Positions 15,001 to 26,473 of a stretch of 64,000 nt of DNA are shown piece after piece. Position 1 is the stretch's first letter. Each line of letters begins with the position of its first letter. Under the pieces are notes generated by a model that ran no database searches, was not told the origin of the DNA, and was given only the letters and a program-made list of their open reading frames with translations. The stretch comes from Amoebidium appalachense (taxonomy: Eukaryota; Ichthyosporea): the NCBI GenBank assembly GCA_963693365.1, contig CAVNZM010000001.1, positions 9,114,001-9,178,000 of the forward strand, given 5' to 3'. The position numbers and the translations under genes were made by a program.

Positions 15001-15250
15001 AGGAATGCCGTCGTACCGCCCGCAACCAGCAGGGTCGAGTCTGGACCTGCACCGGGGGCCCGACCTCGCTGGCCCCATGTACGTCGGCCAATCATCCGCA
15101 CAGCCGCCCCGCCCGATCGGCGATCTACCCCAGCAATCGGCCCTGGCAAGGAGATCTTCGCGCGAGCAGGTTGGGGTTGTAGGAAACACCAATTCAGGGA
15201 GGTTGCCGAACGATATGAACGTGTACATATCGTCGCAGCAGCAATTGTGA
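8496..15250 (+). CDS. CSNK1: Casein kinase I (CK1 delta/epsilon type) Ser/Thr protein kinase
   Basis: Eight exons: 8496-8571, 9326-9436, 10316-10464, 11789-12017, 12666-12836, 13426-13574, 14333-14471 and 15003-15250 (TGA). All phases match; the coding length is 1,272 nt, giving 423 aa. It transfers phosphate from ATP to Ser/Thr of primed or acidic substrates. Visible features: glycine loop [12 protein letters not shown] (residues 15-26), catalytic Lys38 in VAIKLE, Glu52, [20 protein letters not shown], and the CK1-specific GTARYASIN in place of the usual APE region. The kinase domain runs to about residue 292. An acidic/basic and Gln-rich tail of about 130 residues ends in SSQQQL and resembles the regulatory tails of CK1 delta/epsilon, which autophosphorylate. 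The start was chosen because [11 protein letters not shown] aligns with the exact family N-terminus. Introns are 490-1,330 bp and full of G and GT tracts; the exon 5 boundaries are duplicated in the flanking introns. Donors are GT throughout. Confidence 0.97.
9155..9310 (+). repeat. Diverged tandem duplication in CK1 intron 1
   Basis: Two copies with a period of about 81 bp share CGCACACTGC and GTTGTGTGCTTGT followed by ACTAACATG. Each contains a TTCAG acceptor-like site (TTTCAGTCGC and GTTCAGGCGC). The real acceptor lies just beyond the second copy, at 9324-9325. Confidence 0.8.
12486..12680 (+). repeat. Tandem triplication of CK1 exon 5 acceptor and exon start
   Basis: The segment GGTGCAACAGAGCAGAGCAG, which carries the 3' splice site and the first codons of exon 5, occurs at 12486, 12571 and 12656 (period exactly 85 bp). 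It is separated by near-identical pyrimidine-rich DNA ending in TTTCGTTTT. Only the third copy continues into the kinase frame (RRDDLESLG). Copies 1 and 2 diverge after RR(D) and run into stops, so splicing to them would give a truncated kinase. Copy 2 has GCGTAAGG, a donor-like sequence, where copy 3 has GCGTGACG. Confidence 0.95.
13043..13068 (+). repeat. Intronic copy of the CK1 exon 5 3' end
   Basis: CTGTGCAAGAACTTTGCGAG in intron 5 repeats the last bases of exon 5 (CTGTGCAAGAACTTTGCAAG at about 12819-12838) together with the donor TAGG context, about 226 bp downstream. The donor here has GAGTAG in place of AAGTAG. Confidence 0.9.
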
Positions 15251-16523
15251 CGTGGCGTGATTTCGTAAAATTTTGCGTCTGTCGGTCCTTGATTGCCGGC
15301 TCCCCTTTTGATCGAAGTTGCAACCCCTAGATCGGCGCGTTTTTCAAACATCGATTAGCATTTGTGCCGGTGTCGAAGCAACTGCAGAGACACGGGATTG
15401 CTTGTGGACGGAAAAGGGGGGATGAGAATTGAGCGGTGAGGAACGGTAACTGGGAAAAACAGCATTGGGCGGAGGAATGGAAGGGGAAATGGGTCACTGA
15501 TCGTTATTTCATCTTCCCCCTTTCCCAATCTCAAGGTATCGGGGGCACACGACGCTTGTCTATAACGGCAAAAGTGTTGTTCTCGATGAGATTGAAAATT
15601 GTCCTATCCGAAATTTATGAGGTTGCAGGGACAGGAATTCTTGCGAAAATGTGTTTGCCTGTGCAGGCTGGATTGGGACCGTAGGGTTTACGCCCCTTTG
15701 GGATATGCGCGAATGGCTGTATAATTTATGCTTGTCGTTTTTCATGTCGGTTTGTGCATGTCATCTTCTTGGGTGTTGATAGAGTCGGCTTGTTTTTCTG
15801 GGTTTTTCTTCCCTTGTTTCCTCGTGTTTCCGGTTCTGAATGATTGTGGATGTGCATTCTCCTGCTTTTGTGATTTTTGTCTTTTACACAATAACCTTCA
15901 TGCACCGCTCTATTTGCAAACACGCGCGAAACCAGACACAGATTGAAGGAAAGTTATGGGGTGTAGTTTGGTGGGTCACATGATTGTGAATGTTTGCGAA
16001 TGTTCATATGGGGCTTATCACAAGGGCTTTTCGCAACACCCAACCGCACACATTGCACACACGTATACACACACATACGTGTTGCACACGCACACATACA
16101 CACACAAAAATGGACATTCACAAATACACACATTGATACCACAAAACTATTGTTCCTCTACATGTAGACGGAATGCATGCTACTACCAACACGTATAGTA
16201 GTGTCAAAACATCACTTCTCTATCTGTCACTATATCGTAATGACTAAATACCCGCTCATCAACTTCCTTCATCCCTTGAAGTTCATTAAAACTCATTCAT
16301 TTGCCGTTTTGGTTTACCCCGCATTCTCCTTACCTACCCCACCAAACAACACATATTCAGTGCACTTTATGGTTTGTCATGTAGCACATCTACTATGGCA
16401 GACCCTAATAAGGCTTGTTGAGACCTGGGGTCTATGTTTAAATGCACTAGACAACATGAATTTATTGACGTCTTTCCAGGCTTACGTACATGGCAGTGCT
16501 TCGAGTCGTTTGTCGATATCGAC

Positions 16524-16560
<37 letters not shown>

Positions 16561-16926
16561 ACCACCACCACCACCACCACCACCACCCCACCCCTGCCGG
16601 GCTTACATGCATCACCCACACTCATTTGCAACTGTACACCCCTATAGCCATAGCTACCCCATATTCCTACTTTTTTAGTAGTTTTTCCCATTTTTTTTAG
16701 TAGTATTATGAAAGCTTCTTTTTTGAGCGCCAATACATAGGCTATCCCTCGGTGACCCATTTTGGCAAACGTTCGAGTCTTACTCAGAACTCGAATTCAT
16801 TCATGATCATGCTTAAGATCTAATTTTCAGGGGAACTCGAGCTCGATCGACTTCCTCCCCCCCCCCCCCCCTAGCCTCCCACCCCCATATGACCCCCTTG
16901 CCCCCAATACGAACACACACGCGTGT

Positions 16927-16979
<53 letters not shown>

Positions 16980-17411
16980 CACACTCACACACTCACACAC
17001 ACACACACACACTCACTCACGCATCATGACACAATGCACACTTGCACACTTGAACACAAAGTTTAACGCAAAAAATGTCTCAGACCCTACAATAATCTGC
17101 GTTGTTCCAAAGTTTGAGTCGACCCCCCGGCCCCCGGCCCACCCTCTCCCCACACCGGGTGCACATCAGCTACTCAGTACTCCCATTTCACTTTCATCTC
17201 CCCCCCCCCCCCCCCACACACACACACACACACTGTAACACTGGCACACACATGCACACATGCACACATGCACACACACAAACACATGTACACACACACG
17301 TACACGTGTACACACTCACAGTGTCACACACTTGGTCCATCAACCGAGTATACTATAATAACCCGTTAATGAGGCTCTGACATGATACAGATATCGATGC
17401 CATAGAATGAT

Positions 17412-17461
<50 letters not shown>

Positions 17462-17739
17462 CGACGTCTTCGATTCATGATGCATGTCGACGCAAATGTC
17501 CTGGTAAAATCTTGCAAGATTTTTTGAATCAAAAAACCGGCTTTTTCACCGACAAGTCGATGACGCCGAGCACCGAACACCTTATTTTTGTTATAGCACC
17601 CCTCCTCTAGTGTGTGGCCGTGCTGTCTTTGAAAACGCGGAAAGCCGCACACGCACACGAGGGGCAGTGCTCGATCCGTTTCCCAAAATATAAACCGTGT
17701 AAAACAAACCACCATATTATTAAGACCCCAGAAAAAAGG

Positions 17740-18256
17740 CTTAGCAGAATCAACCTGCTGTGGACTAAATTATTCTTGCACTGGCAGAATCCAATGCAAT
17801 AAACAGAATTATTCTGCAAACAGAACTATCCAGCAAAAGCCGGAGTATATATTCTGAGAAGTATTTTGCTAAATGCAGAGTTAATTCGTATCCTGCAAAG
17901 ATTAAATTCTAGTCTAAGACTATTCTGCTGAATTTGAGAGCAGGGTTAATTATCCTGCTTGAAGCAAATTGCGCGCCGCTGGCGCAAGCAGAATGGTTCT
18001 TAGTCAAGAACTTGCATGACTCTGCAAACAGCATAATGATTATGCCTGAGAATAATTCTGGGTCTGCCGAAACAAAGAGAATGATTCTGCTTTGTGGAGA
18101 ATTATGCTGTTATTTGGCAGAATAATTCTGCATTTGCTGAAATAACTCAAGGTTGTGGAAAATAAAAAGTTTCAAAGAAATTGCAGAATAATTCTGCTTT
18201 GGCTGAAACAAAGTAAATGATTCTGCCTTGCGGAGAATATATATAAATATATATAA

Positions 18257-18298
<42 letters not shown>

Positions 18299-18500
18299 TT
18301 GCTAAACATTTCTGCGTTTGCCGAAACAACGCAAATAATGTTTTGCTTTTTTTCGTATTATAATGCCGTTTCCTTTGCAGAATGTGCTTTTGCTGAAACG
18401 AAGGAGCTCGAGAACAAGTCTGTTTTTTGGAGAATACTTATTGACTGATAACAATTCTGCTCGGAGCGAGTTGATTCTGCTGATGTGCAGTTGGGCGCAT
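17740..18500. repeat. Degenerate array of GCAGAAT/ATTCTGC inverted motifs
   Basis: The heptamer GCAGAAT and its complement ATTCTGC recur many times. They often abut as a near-palindrome GCAGAATAATTCTGC (about 18119 and 18183; a CAGAATTATTCTGC form near 17802), followed by a semi-conserved TTGCTGAAACAAAG-type spacer. The array is interrupted by ATATATAAATATATAT at 18237-18292. It has no coding potential and could be a decayed satellite or a hairpin-rich element. Confidence 0.75.
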
Positions 18501-18702
18501 TAATTAGTATGCGTGCCGGGCGAAGCTGAGTTACCAAATTATTACTGTTTTCAGCTTTAAAGCACTCCCTATACACTTTTAAGGCTTACATATTTCAAAT
18601 CGGATAGCCGCTAAAGGCAGACAAAAGAAAATAGTCACAAACCTCCTTAGAATAAAAGAATCATGAAATACTCAGCCCGTGGGTGCCACTAGAGCACTCT
18701 GT

Positions 18703-18751
<49 letters not shown>

Positions 18752-18913
18752 ACCCACACACACAAACACACGCACACACAGTCCAGACTCCCCCTCCCCC
18801 CCCCCCCCCCCCCCCCCTTCAACCCCCTCCCGCTGCCCCCCCCCCCCCCCTCCCCCCCGTCTATCGTCTATCCCCCCTCCCCCCCCCCCCCCCCCTTCTC
18901 GAGTTTCTGTTTT

Positions 18914-18944
<31 letters not shown>

Positions 18945-19107
18945 CCACACACACACACCCTGCCTTATCATCCGCTAAATCTGAGGCGCTCTCTCTCTCT
19001 CTCTCTCGGGTACTTATTTTTTTCCCGAACGGTTACCTATAGATAACTTCACCCGGGCCGGTATAGGCACCCAACCAAAAACGTGGCATCAATATGCTTG
19101 AACTTAT

Positions 19108-19142
<35 letters not shown>

Positions 19143-19230
19143 ACCGTCCCCTCCCCCCCTTCCCACCGGCCCCCAATCACCACCACCATGTATTAGTAGT
19201 ACCACCGCAATCCCAAGCAGTCCCCATATT

Positions 19231-19261
<31 letters not shown>

Positions 19262-19356
19262 TTTTATAAAAAAAAAAAAAATTGGCGCGCAAAAACACGG
19301 GGTGTGTCGAGAAAGAATTTGATTGCAGAGGAAAAAAAAAACAAAACAAAAAAAAT

Positions 19357-19360
<4 letters not shown>

Positions 19361-19406
<46 letters not shown>
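19361..19406. repeat. (GA)n microsatellite
   Basis: Pure AG dinucleotide run following an A-rich stretch. Confidence 0.95.
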
Positions 19407-19409
<3 letters not shown>

Positions 19410-19861
19410 TTGAAGTTGCATCATCACCACCGTGTGCGTGACCTCAAGTTTCATTCGAACCGTTGATTCACAGCTAAATTTTGGTGCGCAGTCGCCTAAC
19501 TTAGCTTTTTTCTCGTTTAGTCTTTGAATTAAAAGGCTTCGGAGGTCCCTCATAATTATAAGAACTAGTATTACCGTCTTCCACTATGTAAGCACCGACT
19601 CAGGGTAGGCCTAGCTAATATTACATAGGGATTGTGTGTTGCAATCAGCCAAGTTATTCTAACTACTAATTAGCACACACACACAGCCCAGGGTTTTTGC
19701 CCCAAAATCATTAATGGGGTATCTTGGACTGCTATAGGCATAGGACATGTTGGTAGGTGTTGGGTAGGGGTGTGTGTGTGTGCGGGTGAGTGGATGGGTG
19801 GTGATGCCAGTGAATTAGATCATGGTGGTTCTGCTGGTGGCCCGGCGGCGGTGGTGGTGGT

Positions 19862-19862
<1 letters not shown>

Positions 19863-19949
<87 letters not shown>

Positions 19950-19987
19950 TGTCTGAGTGTATTTGTGTGTGTGTGTGTGTGTGTGTC

Positions 19988-20018
<31 letters not shown>

Positions 20019-20053
20019 GTGTGTGTGTCTGTGTGTGTGTGTCTGTGTGTGTG
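19863..20053. repeat. (GT)n microsatellite
   Basis: A long GT run, pure to about 19943 and then interrupted by GTATGTGTGTGTCTGAG-type variants. Confidence 0.95.
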
Positions 20054-20440
20054 GGTATGAACATGATTTCCCATCGCTCCAAATTTCGCCCGCCGATGAT
20101 ATATACTGAGGGTTGTCTCAAGTATCATCCCCCCCCCCCCCCCCCCCCCCCCTCCCCCCCTCCCTCCCTCCCCCCAATCCCCTCCCCCCGCCGGGGGATC
20201 CTAGCCCGGACGGTGAGAGGTCTACCGTGCCTATGACAAAACATACGAGAATTATCAGTAAATGATGATCCTGTTCGTATATTTTCCTACCCCTACCTCC
20301 TAATTTCCTACACACACACACCAACATATGCATGTGTACACGGTTCATGATCAAGTGGTAAACCAAGAGGGTTATCCGTTGGGCCGCCCCCATACCCTTC
20401 AACAATTACTATAGTACTATTATTATTATTATTATTTTTT

Positions 20441-20471
<31 letters not shown>

Positions 20472-20511
20472 GTGGAGGGGAGGGGGGAGGGGGAATCCTG
20501 GTCAAGAGGTG

Positions 20512-20564
<53 letters not shown>

Positions 20565-21010
20565 GGAGGGGAATTGGAGTCCCTGGGGGGAGGGGGAAGG
20601 GGGAGGGGGATGAGGAGGGAGGAGGGCAGGGGGGGGAGGCAGGTGATAGAAATGGGACTGCCCACCTTTTTCTTTCAATCGATTTCAACCGTGGCACCCT
20701 ATAGCTACACTCCCTCATACTCCGTTTCCGTAAACCGTAGATTATTGCGAATTCAGCCATCAACCCCACTATTTAGCCATTGGCATCATCCTCGCTAAAC
20801 CCCTATGTGAGGAACTAGCACTTCTGATGAAGCGCACATTGAGGTAGAGGTACATGTACAGTTTACAACACATCAGATGGAAGTGTGCCCCCGGCGCATC
20901 ACTGTCTTTAGCAAGACGACTCGGAACTAGAGGGTGAGCCAATTCTTCAGAATCCTTGCACGATCTTGAAGGGCAGAGATGAAATCGGGCTCATTGCAGA
21001 TCTTTTGGCT

Positions 21011-21045
<35 letters not shown>

Positions 21046-21792
21046 TTTTGTTTGTTTGTTTGTTTGCAAAACCGGTACATAGTGGCTGCTGCTACCAGGC
21101 AGACTTGAAAGTTATTAAATGTATTCATTTGTGACAGTTCTCAGATTTTGCGTTCTGGTACATTCTTCGACTACTTACTCACTTCGTGAAAAAAAAAACT
21201 ATTGATCTGGCCTAGCAGTGAAAATATTCGAGTCATGAAGCACACAACACCAGAGATTTTTACATGCTTGCCCCCAGAAACAAAGACACACAGTGTCTTC
21301 AATACACACGGTGTATTTTTACATCAAATACAAACACATATACAGCTCGTAGCCATTTACAGCTGATTCTTTTGAGCAGTCAAATGTAATACATCCCATT
21401 TAGTACTTAGTTATGGCAGGGGTTGTGAACAAGTCTTGTTTGTAAACCAACCTATAAAAAAAAAGGGCACCTATTAACAAATACGTCCACGTATTGGCAC
21501 CGTTTTAAGCTAAAGCACAACTTTCTGAAATTTTCGATTCATAGTAGTTTCTGCATCAAGCGAGTGCATACAGCTATGTGCGGAAGTGTTGGTGTCGGCG
21601 GGAATACTGTATGTGTGTAATAATTGGTCATAAGTGACGAAAAAGGCTTTGTCTGCCCGATATCTTTGCAGTCTCTGTTACCAACCAATCACCAAGATAA
21701 AGTTTACTTCTCCTGAGTGCTTGTATGCCTCAGTCCCTTACCCCGAGAACCAACAGCTCAGCCACCCAATACCAGCACAAAACCCCAGCTAA

Positions 21793-22344
21793 TCATGCCG
21801 GAATTACGGAGCTGTTTTCCGGTTTAGGCGAAGGGTCCATTCTTGTACCGGACAGCTGAAGTGGTGGGCTGTCGATGGCAGACGGTGAATTTGCAGTAAG
21901 AGATCCACTCGAGCCTTTTCGATTTACCATGGAAAGACTTCTTGCAAAATGATCCTCCACCGCTACGGTACTGTGTGCATGTGCATACGGTGCACTAGTC
22001 GAGCTCAATGGTGCGGAGTTTTGGCGGGAATATGGCTTATGTCTGCGTGCTTGTGGCGACAGGCTGGCGCTACCGCCCACGTGCTTGACGTGCCCGTGCT
22101 TGAACCGGTTGAGGGACTGTTGGAAGTGATCATCGACGGAAATTGAAGAAGGGGCGGGAGAGACTGGCGAGGAATGAGTGGGGGTGTTTGTCTGCTGATG
22201 GTATTTTTCGGCCACCGCTGCGAGCATGAGAAGTGGTGCATGCGCTGCGAGATAGTCCAAGTTGTGCATTGGAGACTGGGTGGGGTCTGGGTGCACGGCG
22301 TATTTTGCGCGGCTGGCGGTGGAGCTGTATGCATCCATCCTCAT
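21793..22344 (-). CDS. Two-Tondu-motif protein, VGLL4/Tgi-like candidate TEAD cofactor
   Basis: A single open frame of 183 codons. It contains two copies of the Tondu (TDU) consensus V-[DE]-[DE]-H-F-x-x-[SA]-L: VDDHFQQSLNRF at about residues 74-85 and VEDHFARSLSMV at about 131-142, about 45 residues apart. In animals TDU motifs bind the YAP-binding face of TEAD/Scalloped, and a pair of them is the hallmark of VGLL4 (Tgi), a repressor competing with YAP. The rest is Ser/Pro/His-rich and looks disordered, as in VGLL4. The frame stays open upstream of this ATG (to about 22435) and encodes a basic KRKRKK stretch directly before it, so an upstream exon or earlier start adding a nuclear signal is possible. 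No other domain is visible. The TDU pair is clear; orthology to VGLL4 is inference. Confidence 0.72.
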   Translation of the reverse strand: MRMDAYSSTASRAKYAVHPDPTQSPMHNLDYLAAHAPLLMLAAVAEKYHQQTNTPTHSSPVSPAPSSISVDDHFQQSLNRFKHGHVKHVGGSASLSPQARRHKPYSRQNSAPLSSTSAPYAHAHSTVAVEDHFARSLSMVNRKGSSGSLTANSPSAIDSPPLQLSGTRMDPSPKPENSSVIPA

Positions 22345-23852
22345 TTTCTTCCTTTTCCTTTTCCTGTTCCTCTCCTCGGTTGGTTGTGGAAAGTTTAGCG
22401 GCTTACAGAGTGTGGAATAAAAAACGAAGGCGTGGAATTATAAAACTAAATTTAGTTATCGTATTCACTGAGTATTATGTGTGGAGTGTCACGGTATGGG
22501 TAATAGTAACGCAGCCGAATGTGCTGATCTTGTTTTGGTTTCTCGTTCTGGTCAAGTTTTGCTTCTGGTCTTTTGACGCAGCGTGTTTACGTTAGCAAGG
22601 ATTGTGTCTGAACGAGAAAGAGCACAATTCTAAGTGTAAATGAAACAGACAAACGCAGATAGTAAACTTGAAGGCAATGAGAATGAGAAAACAATGTTGT
22701 TGCGTGCAAGAAACTTTGCGTTGACCGAGGTTGTTGGTCTGAAGGAGTGAGTTACAAAAAGTGGACAGAGAGTCTTTGAAGTGTGCGAAAAACAAAAGAA
22801 TGCATGGACATTCATAGTTGCTTTCTGAGTTCCACCAATCAACTTAATGCACCAATCGGAAAGGCTTTTGGCATCCTCCAAGGCAAGCATTTGTTTACGC
22901 ATGACATTTGATGGCTTAAAAATTTACAAAATGTTAAAATAGCGTTAATCTCTCAATAAATAGATTCTTTATCTTTTATGATTAAATCCTATTCATTCTG
23001 CTGAATGCCGAACGGATGATGACAGTGTTCAGACAAAAATGCGTTATATTTACTCATGATAAAAGTGCCTGAGTAGCTCTAAGTCATAGGCAAAAAGACA
23101 ATAAAAATGAATTTAGCTAATCGCCAAGGTTCTTTACAAAGTCACTCTCGCCAGGTGATAATGCTTTGCTGCACGGTGCAGTGAACACGCGGAACATGGC
23201 CCGGGCTCCGCTGCCGGCTGGCGCGACTCGCATTGAATGTCCGATGAAACATTTCCCACATGTAAAGGCACACAGCTAATAAATACTCATCTCTTTAGTT
23301 AGATTTTTCTGCTTATACATATAGATTTTGAATGCACACACACGCAAGCACTCGGAGGCGACTTGTAGCCACGTACGTCATTTACTCGTGTCGTGTTCAA
23401 TTTTCAAAAGGGGAATTGTGCAAGCGCCTCACCGGATTGGTGGACGCCACCGTTTGAAAATCCGGTCACGCGCGCCGGCCCATGCAACCGTTGCCAGCTG
23501 CCAGCCTGGTTTCGAAACTTCGGGAAAGTGTGTTTACGACTCCGAGCTGAACTAATAAAACAGTACTAATGTTAGTAGCTTGTCACACGTGTTGGCAAGG
23601 TAACGAACGATTCCTGAGTGAGTGGAAAATACCAAAGCACTTGGTCACGATTTACTGTGTGTTTTTGTTTCCCACTTCAGAGGTCCAATGAAAGGAACGG
23701 TTGTTGCGATGGCACTGATCGGGAGTATAACGCCGTCACAACAGGTTTCTTGTTTTCAGCACGGTACCACGCCTGAAGTCTTTTGCCCCTTTGTGCTGAA
23801 TTTCTCCACCATAGCTACAATAGTGTATGTACCTCAGGTTTTGTGGGTGAGA
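22345..23852. other. Intergenic region between divergent genes
   Basis: Separates the minus-strand Tondu gene from the plus-strand DUF4436 gene, so promoters of both may lie here. The composition is ordinary, without long homopolymers, unlike most of the window. A CCAAT box in reverse (GGATTGGTGG) occurs near 23433. A GC-rich stretch lies at 23190-23240. Open frames are short and unrecognised. An open frame from 23622 runs into the next gene and could extend its N-terminus. Confidence 0.6.
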
Positions 23853-24080
23853 ATGAGGAGAAATTTCTCAAAGTTCAATACTTTGCCCCTGCGCAAACGC
23901 GACAATGTTCTTCGCGTACTGCATGGCTGCTTTCTGTTTTTGCTGATGCTAGCCGTCACAATCCCTGTATATGCAGCGTGGGTCAACAGCACCGCGAAAT
24001 ACAGCGCGGAACACGATAATTTTTCGGGAGAAATCGACCCAAACGCCACTTTCTTTGTACATAGATGACGTGAAATAAGT

Positions 24081-24272
24081 TAACGGTGTTAAAAAAGGCC
24101 CGGTGGGGTTAGACGACTACGAGATAATTGTGCAGGCCAGAATCCTAAATTTGGACATGACCAAGAACGAGCTTAAAACGGTGTCAAAAAAGGCCCGGTG
24201 GGGTTAGACGACTACGAGATAATTGTGCAGGCCAGAATCCTAACTTTGGACATGACCAAGAACGAGCTTAAT
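24081..24272 (+). repeat. 95-bp tandem duplication inside the DUF4436 coding region
   Basis: The block from AACGGTGT through GGCCCGGTGGGGTTAGACGA to AACGAGCTTA occurs twice, 95 bp apart (GGCCCGG at 24097 and 24192), with two mismatches. Because 95 is not a multiple of three, reading through copy 1 ends at TAG inside copy 2. Confidence 0.95.
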
Positions 24273-25382
24273 GTCAGGTATCTGTTGCTGTTCATCGGTG
24301 ATCCTTTGAGCGGGATCCCCGGCCCTTCCAATTACCCTCGCAGAAACAAAACCGTTTCTGTGGAACTATCGGATCAGATATGGATCTTTAACGGATCGGG
24401 CACGGACGCCCAGATTCAACCCAAAGAGATAACACATTCGTTCGACTTTGGAGACATAAACAGGTATCCCTTTGACACGTACGTAACAAGCCTCGTCATC
24501 TGCCCGTTTTGGCGCGAAAACACTGCAAGGGCAGATGACCCCTGGAGCACTGCAAAATACGGCATGCAGGTTACGTCTGATACATCTGCATTTAGCATCC
24601 AAACCAAGTTTCTATTTGACACCAAACCGCGCTATGCAAACGGTACCTTGAATGTTACCGCCCTGCTGCAACAGACAGAGCCCCGGCCGGCATACACACT
24701 CACCATCACCGTGGACCGCACAGCAACCACCGTCGGTTTTCGATTGCAATAATGCTGACTACATGGGTCATAGGCATTGCTCTCTCTGTTCTGACATTTG
24801 ATGCTTGGCTGCGGAATAGGCCTATTGAGCTGCCTATGATTCTCGCCAACATCACTGCAGTAAGCCCCCCCCCCCCCCCCTTCCTCCTTCCCACCCACCC
24901 CTGAGGATGGCCTCTGCTTATGTTGCATACTGCGCACATTGCTGATGTTGCTACTTGAATGTTTGTTGCATACTTAATGTTTGCCTGTGGATGTGCCCTG
25001 CACAGTACGTCTCATCGTGTAGTTATACTTTGTACCGTGTTCAGCTTCCCCCCCCCCCCCCCTCCCCCCCCCCCCCCCCTCCCCCCCTCCCCTCCCCCCC
25101 TTCCAAAAAAAAAAAACAGAAGAAGAAGAAGAAGTAAGAAAGAAAAGTAACCTTTGCCTTCCCCCTCCCCCCTCCCCCCCCCCCTCCCCCCCCTCCCTCC
25201 CCCCCCCCCTCCCCCCCCCCCTCTCCCCCCCCCCCCCCCCCCCCCCCCGCCCCCCCTCTTCCTCTCAGGGAAAAAAACCCCTCTATTTCCCTCTCCCTCT
25301 TCCTTGCCTTACACCCCTTCTCAACAAGAAAAGGGACAAGAACAAACAAACAACGGAAAGAACGAAAGGGTAACAACGAGAA

Positions 25383-25476
25383 CACACACACACACACACA
25401 GACACATACACGCATACACACACACGCACGCACACAAACACACACACACACAAACACGCACATGCGAGCACGCACG

Positions 25477-25532
<56 letters not shown>
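25383..25532. repeat. CA microsatellite cluster in the DUF4436 intron
   Basis: CACACA and CACGCA variants, with a pure core near 25486-25526, between poly-C/C-rich stretches at 25050-25260 and 25620-25780. Confidence 0.9.
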
Positions 25533-25533
<1 letters not shown>

Positions 25534-26183
25534 GCACCATGCCCATGTGCAGTACTAGTCACCCTCCAGGACCTTTGCATGTTCTTGCGGTGGCTCCCTG
25601 TTTGCACCACGTAGTGAACCCCCCCCCCCCCCCCCCCCCTCCCCCCTCCCCTTCCGCCCCCCCCCCCCCCACCTCCTCCCCACCCCTCTCCGTGACCCTC
25701 TCTTGAAACTAACACACGTTTTGCCCCTCTCCCCCCCACCTCCACCCCCACCCCCCCCCACCCACTCACCCACCCACCCACCCCACCCCCCGAGCCTTCG
25801 TGTGCCCAAAACTTTTAAAAAAACATTGATGATAACCTTAGTCGGCTCTATCACTTTGCGCATAGAAAAATGCAAAACAAAGACATGTCCAAATTTCATG
25901 AACTTGCTGCACATGCACTCTAGCGATGAAGACAGGCGCTTTCGCTATAGCATGTGTGCCGCCGAATGATAGACTGCACACGGCCCTTTGCGATTGGCTC
26001 AAAGTCACGAGACCGTGATCCATTGTACTAATGCCATACGGCATGCACAGCAGATAGATTACGTCACGGCCTATGTACATATTGAACAGTTTTCCGCAGC
26101 CAGCTCAGAGCTGCACAGCATGGCATGATCATCTAACGGCTTCCCCAACCCCCCCACCCCCCCCCCCCCCCCCCCCCCCCCCC

Positions 26184-26199
26184 ACACACACACACGCAG

Positions 26200-26287
<88 letters not shown>

Positions 26288-26412
26288 GCGCACACACAAA
26301 CACACACACACATACACATACACACGCGCACACACACACACACACGCCCTCCCCCCCCCCACACACACACACGCCCACCCACCACCCACCCTCCCCCCCA
26401 CACCCACCGCCC

Positions 26413-26470
<58 letters not shown>
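26184..26470. repeat. Two (CA)n runs before the last DUF4436 exon
   Basis: Pure CA cores at about 26205-26283 and 26415-26467. The second runs almost to the splice acceptor at 26480-26481. Confidence 0.95.

Positions 26471-26473
<3 letters not shown>

Larger units (their letters stand above)
15251..21792. other. Intergenic region, no supported gene
   Basis: No protein-like open frame was found. The first ~700 bases after the CK1 stop have ordinary composition and probably include its 3' UTR. Further on are C tracts (16527-16560, 18704-18751, 18919-18946, 19110-19142), a G tract at 17411-17460, CA/GT runs (16925-17010, 19863-20053), AT runs (18237-18292, 19234-19256), a GA run (19361-19406) and the GCAGAAT repeat block described separately. 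About 20800-21790 is plain AT-moderate DNA with no feature I can name; it may hold the 3' UTR of the minus-strand Tondu gene. Confidence 0.7.

Noticed and set aside
17353-17715. 120-codon minus-strand frame ending in poly-Pro
   Set aside because: Half is translated poly-G/C tract and the rest resembles no known family.
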